A stretch of 64,000 bases of DNA from a virus, in IMG/VR virus record IMGVR_UViG_3300027752_001458, positions 45,676 to 109,675 of that record. One strand, written 5' to 3'. Each line of letters starts with the position of its first letter. The first letter of the stretch is position 1. Positions 25,801 through 34,120 of this stretch are shown here, one piece after another. The translations under genes were made by a program, and so were the position numbers. The notes beneath the pieces were generated by a model that was not told where the DNA came from, ran no database searches, and saw only the letters and a list, made by a program, of their open reading frames with translations.

Positions 25801-28600
25801 ATTTACTACTGGTTCGAGACCATTAGAAAGATTAACAGTAGACGGTGCTATACAACTAGGTCCAAGGCATACGCCAACAGACTTACTAGTTAACGGTACA
25901 ATGTTCTACGATGACAATGATAACAAATTAAAAGGTGTACAAAACAATAGAATTATTGAACTTTCAGCTGAAACTGTTAGTACAATACACCCAGGTGACG
26001 GTACAGGTGACCACGCTATAACTAATCCATTAAGTGGATCAACTTATTACTTGAAACAGCTATCAGCTGGAACAGGTATTAGCATGGCAAATGCCGGCTC
26101 TAACAGTGCAGACATAATCACTGTATCAACAAACGATGCTCACATTAGAACATTGTTAACTGGTACAAGTAATATAACTTATAATAACACAACCGGTGTA
26201 ATAAGTCAAGCATTGACAACAACAGACGTTACAGAAGGCGACAACTTATACTTTACAAACGAGAGAGTTGACGACAGAGTAGGCGCATTAATTGTAGGCG
26301 GTGCAAACATCAGTGTAACATATGATGATGCCGCTGGTACGTTAACAGTTGCCGCAGACTTAGATGGCGATGTTACAAGTGTTGTAGCAGGCGCAGGTCT
26401 TATTACAGGCGGCACATCGGGTGACGTAACTTTAGACATTGGAGCAGGAACTGGTATAACAGTTAATGCAAACGATATAGCAATAACAAATTCAGGTGTT
26501 ACAGCAGGTACATATGGTACTGCTTCACAAACACCAACACTCACTGTTAACGCACAAGGACAATTAACAGCCGCAAGCCACCAAGCGATTAGTATTACAG
26601 CATCGCAAGTTAGTGACTTCGACGAAGCACTTGACGACAGAGTAAATGGGCTAGTAGTTGGTGGTAGTAACATCACTGTAACATATAATGATGTTGCAAA
26701 CACATTTACAATTGATGCAGATGACACAGGCGACATTACAGCCGTAACAGCAGGCACAGGATTAACAGGCGGTGGCTCCGACGGAGACGTTTCACTTAAC
26801 GTTATAGGCGGAAAAGGTATTACTGCTAGTGCAGATGAAATTGCATTAGACTTTACAGATTTCAATACAAGCAATATTACAGAAGATACAAATTTATATT
26901 ATACTGAGGCAAGAGCAGATGCTAGAGTAGACGCAGGATTTACTGCTAAGTCAACAAGTGATTTAAGTGAAGGAACTAACTTATACTATACAGATGTAAG
27001 AGCAGATGCAAGAATTACAGCGTCTGACACTGATGCATTAAGCGAAGGTTCAACTAACTTATACTTTACAAACGCAAGAGCAGACGCTAGAGCAGATAGT
27101 AGGTTTGCAACTCAATTAGCGGCATCTGATACAGACGATTTAAGTGAAGGTTCAACTAACTTATACTTTACAAACGCAAGAGCAGATGCAAGATTTGATG
27201 TTAAAATTGCGGCGGCTGACACTGCCGATTTAAGTGAAGGCACTAACTTATACTATACAAATGCAAGAGCAGACGCTAGAATAACTAACGCATTAATTGA
27301 CGAAGATAGCATGGTAACTAACAGTGCTACTAGAATTCCTTCACAGCAATCTGTTAAAGCATACGTTGATGCACAGGTAGATACAAAAGATGCACTTAGC
27401 GAATTAAGTGGCGATACAGATGATGTATCAGAAGGCTCAACAAACTTATACTATACAAATGCAAGAGCAGATGCAAGAATTTCAAATGCAATACTAGATT
27501 CAGATGCATTTACTGGTGCAACTGCAACTAACATACCATCAGCAGAATCAACAAAAGCATACGTTGATACAGCGGTTCTTGGCGTAGTTGGTGGATCGCT
27601 AGATTTAAGCAGTAAAACTACAGACGACTTATCTGAAGGTACAAGCAACTTATACTATACAAATGCAAGAGCAGATGCAAGAATTTCAGCGGCTAGTACA
27701 AGTGATTTAAGTGAAGGAACTAACTTATATTATACCCAAGGTAGATTTAATACTGCCTTTACAGCAAAAGATACGGATGCGTTAAGTGAAGGATCAACTA
27801 ACTTATACTTTACAAATACCCGAGCAGATGCAAGAGTAAGTGCAACATTACCTAACACAGATAGTTTAACTGAAGGTACGAGCAACTTATACTTTACAAA
27901 TGCCAGAGCAGATGCAAGAATTACAGCGGCTAGTACAAGTGATTTAAGTGAAGGAACAAACGAGTACCACACAGCGGCAAGAGTTAATACACTAGTAGAC
28001 AATAGAGTTACCACTGCATTCGTCGATGCACTAAATGTTGATGCTGATACATTGGATAGTATTTCAAGTGCAAGTTTCATGAGAAGCGATGCGGCAGACA
28101 CGCATACTCATACTATTACACCAGCAGTAGACAACAGTATTGACTTAGGATCAGGTTCTTTACGATACAATGAAGTACACGCAGTAACTTTCCAAGGAAC
28201 AGCAAGTTCGGCGAATTTTGCGGATTTGGCAGAGCGATATGTTGCAGACGAATCTTATACTCCAGGAACAGTTGTTGAATTTGGTGGAGCCAATGAAGTA
28301 ACAGCAGTTACTAGAGAAGGGACACCAGCAGTAGCAGGCGTTGTTTCAACAGATCCAGCATACTTAATGAATGCTCAACTAGAAGGCACGAATGTTATAG
28401 CAGTTGCACTTAGAGGAAGAGTTCCGTGTAAAGTGCTTGGGCCTATTAGAAAAGGTGATGTACTCATAGCAAGTAGTACAAAAGGCTTTGCAAAAGCGGC
28501 ACCGTTTAGAGGATATCAAACTCCTGCGGCAAGTATTGTAGGCAAAGCAGTCGGCGAGTTCCTACAAATAGGCGAAGGCGTAATTGAAATCGTAGTATAA
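22802..28600 (+). CDS. Large repetitive tail fibre/structural protein
   Basis: 1932 residues, rich in Thr, Ser, Ala, Asn and Asp with almost no Cys. N-terminal part is beta-repeat-like (GNTTIAGDLVVAGKMEVTGD). YVDTANTNMQSY-type repeats occur near 626-676 and GGDGSxAYxSSTGVITYTGPS-type units near 415-480. A block of about a dozen DLSEGTNLYYTNARADAR-type units spans about 1356-1720. The C-terminal 190 residues (VDALNVDADTLDSISSASFM, LRYNEVHAVTFQGTASS, FADLAERY) are shared with the second fibre gene. This fits a trimeric fibre that binds the host surface. A weak GGCGAGC precedes the ATG. Confidence 0.8.
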   Translation: MTNKTNFNPDGNLFVKGGITAEGTVVASGTGISSIAGELVVLGTGNTTIAGDLVVAGKMEVTGDIVFKSDTQTVNEADGYVINSDSDVATAYLQINSDVSNIRLSYSTNSATIGYAGITEHVNVNATSFHVSNNISAGGNLSADGQLAVTGNTTLSNLTVNSGLTVTGETGFAESITLPNDKSVIFTGGSTLTSTRWSGTANIADKLTTPRTITTQLTGDVVGTGSIAFDGQTDVTIAIATTGYRDDSVILGTDTTGNYVATIADSGNGRLVVTNSGSEDAAVILELGDTAVTPKTYGQADSIPQVTVDQQGRLTNASNVSIQIATSQVTDLDLAIQSNVSAGTGLTYTSATGVFNITDTITGASFGSATAVPTFTVNDQGQLTAAADQNIAIPHTQVTDFDTEVRALVSHVDAGGDGSLAYDSSTGVITYTGPSAAEARAHISVTDAGGDGSAAYNSSTGVITYTGPSATEVRAHSSGGDGIDYASGVIDVDATVVRTNTAGVQTISKDTTFTGTVDLTGSTVTALTQANSDTTTKVATTQYVENRIATVLGDAPAALDTLGEIANALIDDNNIGNVLTASISNTDSNAIVKQGTMAMIGDLDLGTNKIVSVGDPTAAQDGATKNYVDTANSEMLSYVNTANSEMLSYVDTANTNMQSYVDTANTNLQSYADDGKVAKTFNIGASYSFNLSTKLANGLIVSAESASLASPATANNTVAFSNLDDTQNLFINTVKFDHSYAVLHEGEQTVSGKVSTLVGDGTTTTIVTPTAHRATTGEAYAIYNTSDVATHGIFIATVINATTFTVPSSFNGSATGSASLPGFVDSNATADNQTRNGNLFIHGDVVFSRGIDAGETEGRKQGTGKITSAGDIVHAKSANATYAAAQSFISNVPQYHYKSTIGALTGATSVSAMAFTGSNIFVVTGAADTTDTYLGAEATGNINAVAGYASTEIGVARAHYQNWGKTTAFVGDFANVTNFTNVYDKSTESDQANNSGDGSTFTTGSRPLERLTVDGAIQLGPRHTPTDLLVNGTMFYDDNDNKLKGVQNNRIIELSAETVSTIHPGDGTGDHAITNPLSGSTYYLKQLSAGTGISMANAGSNSADIITVSTNDAHIRTLLTGTSNITYNNTTGVISQALTTTDVTEGDNLYFTNERVDDRVGALIVGGANISVTYDDAAGTLTVAADLDGDVTSVVAGAGLITGGTSGDVTLDIGAGTGITVNANDIAITNSGVTAGTYGTASQTPTLTVNAQGQLTAASHQAISITASQVSDFDEALDDRVNGLVVGGSNITVTYNDVANTFTIDADDTGDITAVTAGTGLTGGGSDGDVSLNVIGGKGITASADEIALDFTDFNTSNITEDTNLYYTEARADARVDAGFTAKSTSDLSEGTNLYYTDVRADARITASDTDALSEGSTNLYFTNARADARADSRFATQLAASDTDDLSEGSTNLYFTNARADARFDVKIAAADTADLSEGTNLYYTNARADARITNALIDEDSMVTNSATRIPSQQSVKAYVDAQVDTKDALSELSGDTDDVSEGSTNLYYTNARADARISNAILDSDAFTGATATNIPSAESTKAYVDTAVLGVVGGSLDLSSKTTDDLSEGTSNLYYTNARADARISAASTSDLSEGTNLYYTQGRFNTAFTAKDTDALSEGSTNLYFTNTRADARVSATLPNTDSLTEGTSNLYFTNARADARITAASTSDLSEGTNEYHTAARVNTLVDNRVTTAFVDALNVDADTLDSISSASFMRSDAADTHTHTITPAVDNSIDLGSGSLRYNEVHAVTFQGTASSANFADLAERYVADESYTPGTVVEFGGANEVTAVTREGTPAVAGVVSTDPAYLMNAQLEGTNVIAVALRGRVPCKVLGPIRKGDVLIASSTKGFAKAAPFRGYQTPAASIVGKAVGEFLQIGEGVIEIVV
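24680..24830 (+). repeat. Tandem in-frame repeats in fibre gene (YVDTAN units)
   Basis: Four or five copies of a 36-nt coding unit reading SYVDTANTNMQ-like peptides. Adjacent copies differ by few bases, suggesting recent expansion by slippage or recombination. Confidence 0.8.
26870..27960 (+). repeat. Degenerate repeats in fibre gene (SEGTNLYYTNARADAR units)
   Basis: About a dozen related coding units of roughly 60-120 nt, each containing a form of DLSEGTNLYYTNARADARI. They likely fold into a regular beta/coiled fibre shaft. Related units also occur in the second fibre gene near 30630-30760. Confidence 0.85.
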
Positions 28601-28618
28601 AAATCGGATAACAAGTTA

Positions 28619-29071
28619 ATGAGATTTATTATAATCGGTGTATTATTATCTATGTTCTCAGCAAGCGTTTTAGCAATGCCTGTACTAGAAGAACCGGAAT
28701 TAATATTTACTAATAGGTTAAACCCACTAAGTATATTCAATCCACCAAAAGAACCAGAATTGGTATTTACTAAACCTTTCGACACCACTCTTCGTCTCAA
28801 ACATTATGAAGATGGTCGTAAGGCTAAGATGTATTGGTATGCTATCAATGCTCTAGATGTGTACACTACTTATAGTGGATTGAGACAAAATGGAAATTTG
28901 TATGAAGTCAATCCATTGCTACCAGACAGACCTAGTTTATCACAGTTGATTTTACACAAGGCAGTGCTATTAACTGTATATGATCGCCATCTTGCATTTA
29001 CGAAACAGGATTATCGCTATTTGAATTTCATCCTTACTACTGTTGTCATTAATAATAAATCACTTTACTAG
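28619..29071 (+). CDS. Secreted/membrane protein with DUF5658-like segment
   Basis: 150 residues. A signal peptide (MRFIIIGVLLSMFSASVLAM) is followed by two copies of a PExxFTxxLxPLxIF-like motif (EPELIFTNRLNPLSIFNPPK and EPELVFTKPFD). Then comes YWYAINALDVYTTYSGLRQN with EVNPLLPDRPS, resembling the small DUF5658-type membrane domain (a LDxxTT helix and a NPLL turn). The C-terminal helix is moderately hydrophobic. Function unknown. It lies between the two fibre genes, so a tail-associated or envelope role is possible. No strong ribosome site is visible. Confidence 0.6.
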   Translation: MRFIIIGVLLSMFSASVLAMPVLEEPELIFTNRLNPLSIFNPPKEPELVFTKPFDTTLRLKHYEDGRKAKMYWYAINALDVYTTYSGLRQNGNLYEVNPLLPDRPSLSQLILHKAVLLTVYDRHLAFTKQDYRYLNFILTTVVINNKSLY

Positions 29072-29120
29072 AAGAAATAGTAGTTTAGTGTTTTAAAACA
29101 CACCCCTTTCTAACTTTCTC

Positions 29121-29141
29121 GATAAATACTGTTTATAAATA
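29121..29141 (+). promoter_or_regulatory. Tandem late promoter motifs for second fibre gene
   Basis: GATAAATA at 29121-29128 and a perfect T4-type TATAAATA at 29134-29141, 13 nt apart. The ATG follows at 29225 behind AGGAAG. Confidence 0.7.
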
Positions 29142-29224
29142 ATGCGTTAGCATTAATTATGACTAGGCACTCGACGGAATGTCTAGACTACATAAACGTA
29201 GAACATAAAAATAGGAAGAATACG

Positions 29225-32200
29225 ATGGCCACAGCAATTCAATGGAGACGAGGTAACACTTCTCAAACCGCTAGTTTTACAGGTTTGGTCGGTGAGATTA
29301 CAGTCGATACAGACTTATCTACCGTTATTGTCCACGACGGCTCAACAAGCGGCGGACATAGGTTAGCGAAATTCTCAGAGCTTTCAGCATTTGGTGATGG
29401 AGATATTACAAGCGTAGTAGCAGGTACAGGTTTATCTGGTGGTACTACTAGCGGTGACGCTACAATTAATATCGACAACTCAGTTGTTGCAACTTTGACA
29501 GACTCGCAAACTTTAACAAATAAAACATTAACTAGTCCAGTTTTAAACACTGGGATAAGCGGTAGTGCATTAATCGATGATGATTCGATGGGTACAGCTA
29601 CAGCAACAACAATTTCAAGTTCGGAATCAATTAAAGCATACGTTGACGCAGTCGAAACAGATGACGTAGCAGAAGGTTCAACAAACGTATATTTCAGCAC
29701 AGCAAGAGCAAGAGCTTCTGTTAGTGGTGGAACAGGTATTACATATACGCAAGGCACAGGTGTTATTGCATTAACAGATGAAGATTTCATCTCAGGTGTA
29801 ACAGCAGGATCAGGTATAACAGGCGGCGGAGCCACTGGTAACATTACTGTTGCTTTAGACTATGAAAACATGGCAGGCAACTTAATACCAACAGCAAACG
29901 TAACATACGATTTGGGTTCTACAACAATGATGTGGAAAGACATTTATGTTGGTCCAGGTTCTTTATATGTTAACGGACAGAAAGTATTAGAAGATGACGC
30001 AGGTACAATTACAATTAGTGCAGATGCAGATCAGAACGTTGCAGTTAAGACATCCGGTTCAGGTGATGTTGAATTAAACGCATCAGGTACTGGCGTAATT
30101 AACGCACAATCGAGCATGTTGTTTGATGCTTCTAAAACACTAGGCGGCACAGGCGGATTACAGTTATCAAGTAACATCAATGCAAGTAGTAACTACATTA
30201 ATAACGTAGGTGCTCCAGCAGTTGCCGGCGATGCTACAAACAAAACGTATGTAGACGGCACATCTTATCTTACTGGCGGTGACGGTATTGATAACGATTC
30301 AAGCACACTTAACCTTGATGCTACTGTTGTAAGAACAGCAGGCGCTCAAACTATTGGTGGTGCAAAGACATTTAGTAGCGATGTTATATTTAACGGTGAC
30401 TTTACTGTTAACGGTACAACATCAACAGTTAATACTGAAACAATTTACTTAGAAGATAACATTATTACTTTGAACTACGGTACTTCCGGCGCTCCAACAG
30501 AGAACGCAGGTCTTACAGTTGACAGAGGTAGTAGTGCAGATGTAAACATTCAGTGGAACGAAACAAGTGATCAGTGGGAAATTACTACAGACGGTAGTGC
30601 GTACACTAAGATTGCACAATCAACTACAGACTTAACTGAAGGAACTAACTTATACTATACAACAGGACGTTGGGATACCAAATTAGCTTCTGCAGATACA
30701 GACGATTTAAGCGAAGGTTCAACTAACCTTTATCACACAACGGCAAGAGCAAGAGCGGCAATTAGTGTTTCTGGTGACTTAGGTTACAACAGCACAACTG
30801 GTGTTATTAGCTTCACAAATGACGCAGGTGATATTGAAAGTGTTGTAGCTGGAGCTGGTATGATTGGTGGCGGAACGTCAGGTGATGTTACACTTAACGT
30901 TGCAGGCGGATTTGGTATTACTGCAAATGCAGACGATATCCAAATTGCTAACTCAGATGTTAGAGCATTGTTTACAGCATCAGGCGATATCAGCTATAAT
31001 AACAGCACAGGTGTTTTTAGCTTCACAAATGACGCAGGTGACATTGAAAGTGTTACAGCAGGAAATGGTTTAACAGGCGGCGGTGCAACCGGCGCTATCA
31101 CTATAGCATTAGACGACTCTCATGTAAAAGGACTTGTTAGTGCTGGCGGAGACTTATCATACAATAGCTCAACAGGTGCTTTCAGTTTTAGTCATCCTAC
31201 TATGTACAATGATGCAGACGCAACTGACGCGGCAAGAGCGGCAGTATCAGCAGGTGGCGATATAGCATACAATAGTTCAACTGGTGTAATTAGTTACACA
31301 ACACCAACAGAGCGAACTGATGCAGAAGTCAGAGGCTTAATTAGTGCAGGTGGTGACTTGGCATACAACAGCACAACTGGTGTTATTAGCTTCACAAATG
31401 ACGCAGGTGATATTGAAAGTGTTGTAGCAGGTACATTGTTAGACGGTGGCGGCACAAGTGGTGCAGTTACACTAAACGTTGACCTTTCAGAACTAACAGA
31501 TATGACAGATGCAGTTGTTGGTACAGCAGATGAGATGGTACTACTAGACAGTGGTGTACAGAAGCGTAAACTTATTAGCGAAATCACACTAAGTGACTTC
31601 AGTAATGACTTAGGCAACTACGGTGGTTATACAAGTAACGTAGGTGACATCACAGGTGTTACAGCAGGAACTGGTTTAACAGGCGGCGGCGCAAGCGGCA
31701 GTGTTACAGTATCATTAAGCCACTTAGGTTTAGAGAACTTAACAGATCCAAACGATGATAGAATTGTGTTCTGGGACGACAGTGCAAGTGCTTTATCCTA
31801 CCTAGATGCTGGTACAGGTATTAGTATTAGTGGTGCTACAATGTCAGTGAACATGGGTGCATTTGATACAGCCGATCTAACTGAAGGCACTAACCAGTAC
31901 CACACTAGTGCAAGAGTTAACTCACTGATTGATACTAGAGTTACTAATGCTTTTGTAGACGCATTGAATGTAGATGCAGATACATTAGACGGAATTAGTA
32001 GTGCAAGTTTCATGAGAAGCGATGCAACTGATTCACATAGTGGAACATTTACTCCAAGTACAGATAACTCAATTGACTTAGGTTCAAGTTCTTTACGATA
32101 TAATGAAGTATACGCAGTAACTTTCCAAGGAACAGCAAGTTCGGCGCAGTTTGCGGATTTGGCTGAGAAATACGAAAGTGATGCAGAACTAGATGCTGGT

Positions 32201-32515
32201 ACAGTTGTTATGTTTGGCGGTGAAAAAGAAATTACTGCATGTGATAGTGAAAACTGTCATGCAGTTGCAGGTGTTATTAGTACAGATCCAGCATACATGA
32301 TGAATGCAGGCGGCGAAGGTCAATATGTAGCATTAACAGGAAGAGTACCTACTAAGGTTACTGGACCAGTTGCTAAAGGTGACTTGATGGTTTCCGCAGG
32401 AAACGGTATGGCTAAATCAAATAACGAAGCACAAGCAGGAAGAATAATTGGTAAAGCAGTTGAATCTTCTGAAGGTGGCGAAGCAGTTATTGAAGTATTA
32501 GTTAACATGATGTAA
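29225..32515 (+). CDS. Second repetitive tail fibre protein
   Basis: 1096 residues from ATG 29225 (AGGAAG upstream); the open frame reaches 22 codons further back without a ribosome site. The N terminus IQWRRGNTSQTASFTGLVGE with VIVHDGSTSGGHRLA is the head of many marine phage fibres. The middle has SGGDLAYNSSTGVISFTNDA-type repeats alternating with TAGTGLTGGGASGSVTV-type turns. The C-terminal 190 residues match those of the first fibre gene almost motif for motif (FADLAEKY, then VVMFGGEKEI, ending IIGKAVESSEGGEAVIEVLV). The shared tail may be a chaperone or trimerisation domain. Two terminators follow. Confidence 0.85.
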   Translation: MATAIQWRRGNTSQTASFTGLVGEITVDTDLSTVIVHDGSTSGGHRLAKFSELSAFGDGDITSVVAGTGLSGGTTSGDATINIDNSVVATLTDSQTLTNKTLTSPVLNTGISGSALIDDDSMGTATATTISSSESIKAYVDAVETDDVAEGSTNVYFSTARARASVSGGTGITYTQGTGVIALTDEDFISGVTAGSGITGGGATGNITVALDYENMAGNLIPTANVTYDLGSTTMMWKDIYVGPGSLYVNGQKVLEDDAGTITISADADQNVAVKTSGSGDVELNASGTGVINAQSSMLFDASKTLGGTGGLQLSSNINASSNYINNVGAPAVAGDATNKTYVDGTSYLTGGDGIDNDSSTLNLDATVVRTAGAQTIGGAKTFSSDVIFNGDFTVNGTTSTVNTETIYLEDNIITLNYGTSGAPTENAGLTVDRGSSADVNIQWNETSDQWEITTDGSAYTKIAQSTTDLTEGTNLYYTTGRWDTKLASADTDDLSEGSTNLYHTTARARAAISVSGDLGYNSTTGVISFTNDAGDIESVVAGAGMIGGGTSGDVTLNVAGGFGITANADDIQIANSDVRALFTASGDISYNNSTGVFSFTNDAGDIESVTAGNGLTGGGATGAITIALDDSHVKGLVSAGGDLSYNSSTGAFSFSHPTMYNDADATDAARAAVSAGGDIAYNSSTGVISYTTPTERTDAEVRGLISAGGDLAYNSTTGVISFTNDAGDIESVVAGTLLDGGGTSGAVTLNVDLSELTDMTDAVVGTADEMVLLDSGVQKRKLISEITLSDFSNDLGNYGGYTSNVGDITGVTAGTGLTGGGASGSVTVSLSHLGLENLTDPNDDRIVFWDDSASALSYLDAGTGISISGATMSVNMGAFDTADLTEGTNQYHTSARVNSLIDTRVTNAFVDALNVDADTLDGISSASFMRSDATDSHSGTFTPSTDNSIDLGSSSLRYNEVYAVTFQGTASSAQFADLAEKYESDAELDAGTVVMFGGEKEITACDSENCHAVAGVISTDPAYMMNAGGEGQYVALTGRVPTKVTGPVAKGDLMVSAGNGMAKSNNEAQAGRIIGKAVESSEGGEAVIEVLVNMM

Positions 32516-32561
32516 AGAATCCTAACTACCTTAGGCTCGTGATGTTGCAAGGCGTCACACT

Positions 32562-32591
32562 AAAGGGAGGTGTTAAAACCTTCCTTTTTTT
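32562..32591 (+). terminator. Rho-independent terminator after second fibre gene
   Basis: A 10-bp stem AAAGGGAGGT/ACCTTCCTTT with a 6-nt loop, then a T run. First of two terminators in tandem. Confidence 0.85.
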
Positions 32592-32619
32592 ACGGCTATT
32601 AAATGCTAAAGTTTGGATT

Positions 32620-32650
32620 AAAAAGGGGAGTAGTTAACTCCCTTTTTTTT
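32620..32650 (+). terminator. Second tandem terminator
   Basis: A GGGAGT/AACTCCC hairpin flanked by A and T runs (AAAAAGGGGAGT, then CTCCCTTTTTTTT). It may also act on the minus strand to end the 41-codon gene that stops at 32653. Confidence 0.85.
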
Positions 32651-32652
32651 GA

Positions 32653-32778
32653 TTAAAGAAATACCCGTTGACTTATATTAACCAAGTTACCGGTTTTCAT
32701 CATGTTATCAAATTTGCGGAAGTAAAGCGATGCATAACTGTGAGTTAGCATGGCTACTGTCCCTATTGGGTTCACCAT
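32653..32778 (-). CDS. Small 41-residue protein
   Basis: Minus-strand ORF starting at ATG 32776-32778 with TAGGAG 6 nt upstream. It reads MVNPIGTVAMLTHSYASLYF and continues to a TAA just before the terminator. No known motif; weakly amphipathic with two Met-rich turns. The good ribosome site, a CATAAATA motif about 115 nt upstream and a terminator downstream make it a plausible real microgene in an otherwise non-coding 515-nt gap. Confidence 0.5.
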   Translation of the reverse strand: MVNPIGTVAMLTHSYASLYFRKFDNMMKTGNLVNISQRVFL

Positions 32779-32798
32779 ATTATTCTCCTAAAATGTGA

Positions 32799-32888
32799 TG
32801 TTACACACATGCACACATGTTTGGGGTAACCTCACCTCGAATGAGGAATGTTACAACTAATCAAACGCTATGTTACAGTTGTGTTACA
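32799..32888. repeat. Four TGTTACA repeats in the fibre-curli intergenic region
   Basis: TGTTACA occurs at 32799, 32849, 32871 and 32882, with TTACA cores also read on either side. The cluster lies between the 41-aa minus gene and the curli promoter, so it could be an operator or binding-site array. Apart from these, the late motif and the microgene, I see nothing else in 32651-33030. Confidence 0.45.
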
Positions 32889-32893
32889 ACAGG

Positions 32894-32901
32894 TATTTAT
32901 G
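32894..32901 (-). promoter_or_regulatory. Possible late promoter motif for the 41-aa gene
   Basis: CATAAATA followed by C on minus, matching the motif form used at 38000 and 63211. It lies 115 nt before the small gene, a longer leader than usual here. Confidence 0.4.
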
Positions 32902-32960
32902 CAACTGGTAATTTTTTGTGCTTAAACACGGCAGAGTTTAAATAATTAGACTAGCTAAAC

Positions 32961-32968
32961 GATAAATA
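32961..32968 (+). promoter_or_regulatory. Late promoter motif for the curli locus
   Basis: GATAAATA followed by C, 62 nt before the ATG at 33031. It is the only promoter-like signal found ahead of seven tightly packed genes ending at 37953, so the curli locus should be a late operon. Confidence 0.65.
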
Positions 32969-33030
32969 CATTTACATAACACATATCACACACTTAGATA
33001 ATAATAAAATAATAAAATCAGGTGAAGTGA

Positions 33031-33327
33031 ATGGAAGACATTTTTAAACTTATAGGCGAAGTTGGGTTGCCCATAGCAGGCTCCCTAACGATGGGCTTTT
33101 TTATATTCCTCATAATTAAACAAATGCTTGCCGGCATTGTCGGTCAAATTGAAACACTCACTATGTTCTGCAAAAGCCTAGAAGGCCGAGCAAGAACAAT
33201 GAGCAATGAGATGATAAAAATCGACTTGCTTGTTAGTAGTGCATTGAATTTAAGACCAGACATTGAACGTATAGCAAGAGCCGAAAACTTTGTTGAAGAC
33301 GGCAAATTAGATGTGAGGCGAGACTAA
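33031..33327 (+). CDS. Small membrane protein A of the curli locus
   Basis: 98 residues. One membrane segment (VGLPIAGSLTMGFFIFLIIK, about 11-30) then a helical coiled region (QIETLTMFCKSLEGRARTMS, NEMIKIDLLVSSAL). It is a clear relative of the next gene, so a tandem pair. The layout (short N-terminal anchor, then cytoplasmic coiled coil) resembles BhlA/UviB-type holin-like phage proteins, but no lysis gene is beside it. It could instead energise or anchor the secretion complex. TGAAGTGA precedes the ATG as a poor ribosome site. It overlaps the next start by one base. Confidence 0.65.
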   Translation: MEDIFKLIGEVGLPIAGSLTMGFFIFLIIKQMLAGIVGQIETLTMFCKSLEGRARTMSNEMIKIDLLVSSALNLRPDIERIARAENFVEDGKLDVRRD

Positions 33328-33626
33328 TGGATATGGCTCAACTGATATCCGACCACGGCTACCCAGTAGTAGCAACAGTGGGATTGGGATATTTTATTTT
33401 TTATGTATGGCGCTTTATAGGTTCAGAAATTAAACCTGCATTAGGCAACATGCATATGGCGTTAATAAGAGTTATTGATCAGACGAGGATGCTTGATCAA
33501 GACATGATTCGATTACAACAAAAAGTAAACGTTGTAATAGAGTACAGACAGAGACAAGAAGTTCTAGAAGATGCAGAAGAAAAGACTGCACTTAGAGAAC
33601 AAAAACAACAGGAAGTTAAAAAATGA
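33327..33626 (+). CDS. Small membrane protein B of the curli locus
   Basis: 99 residues, paralogue of the preceding gene: membrane segment YPVVATVGLGYFIFYVWRFI (about 11-30), then HMALIRVIDQTRMLDQDMIR and a highly charged C-terminal helix (VLEDAEEKTALREQKQQEVK). Start overlaps the previous stop (TAATG) and its own stop overlaps csgF (ATGA), so the three are co-translated. It is not CsgE: CsgE is a soluble periplasmic protein with a cleaved signal. Holin-like or pore-accessory function is possible. Confidence 0.65.
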   Translation: MDMAQLISDHGYPVVATVGLGYFIFYVWRFIGSEIKPALGNMHMALIRVIDQTRMLDQDMIRLQQKVNVVIEYRQRQEVLEDAEEKTALREQKQQEVKK

Positions 33627-34120
33627 GTAAGTTTTTATTAATAGCGGTTGGCTATTTTGTAATTGCTCTTGCACCAAGTGTACAAGCAGACCAACTAACA
33701 CATAAATTTAAGTCTCCGAGTTTCAGCGGCATTGGAACTGGAGCACATTACCTTACGATTGAGAATCAAGAGAAAAGTCGTAGGGACAAAATTGCAGACA
33801 ACATTGAATCGGCACTTAAAGCGGCAGAGCGAGCAGACTCAAACAGCACAATTAACAAATTCATTAGAAATTTAGAGAGTAGAATATACGCTCAAATCTC
33901 TAAAGGATTAGTTGACAGCATGTTTTGTGATCCGGCTACTGTAGTAGAGTGTACAGGTTCAGACTCAGGTGATTTTACAATTGAAGGTAATAATGTAAGT
34001 TACCAAATAGTTATAAGTGACGATGGATTAGAAGTAATGAGACTTACTATTGTTTCTCCAGATGGCACAATAACACAGATAGAAATACCGATTGGCATCG
34101 GCAGTATCGGCGGCGGATAG
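33623..34120 (+). CDS. csgF: Curli assembly protein CsgF
   Basis: 165 residues with signal peptide (MSKFLLIAVGYFVIALAPSV, cleavage near QA-DQ). The mature start LTHKFKSPSFSGIGTGAHYL matches the CsgF N terminus (F-x-F/K-NP-x-F-G), the part that plugs and narrows the CsgG pore in E. coli. Next come a helical NKFIRNLESRIYAQISKGLV segment and a beta-rich C terminus (VSYQIVISDDGLEVMRLTIV). CsgF couples curlin export to nucleation on the cell surface. It overlaps the membrane gene by 4 nt and csgG by 1 nt, preserving the csgF-csgG pairing of bacteria. Confidence 0.9.
   Translation: MSKFLLIAVGYFVIALAPSVQADQLTHKFKSPSFSGIGTGAHYLTIENQEKSRRDKIADNIESALKAAERADSNSTINKFIRNLESRIYAQISKGLVDSMFCDPATVVECTGSDSGDFTIEGNNVSYQIVISDDGLEVMRLTIVSPDGTITQIEIPIGIGSIGGG

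Noticed and set aside
26206-26874. Long minus-strand frames inside the fibre genes
   Set aside because: Antisense shadows of repetitive coding sequence; Val/Ser/Pro-rich and no start signals.
33031-33626. CsgE assignment for one of the two small genes before csgF
   Set aside because: Both have an uncleaved N-terminal membrane helix and cytosolic-type coiled coil, unlike periplasmic CsgE.
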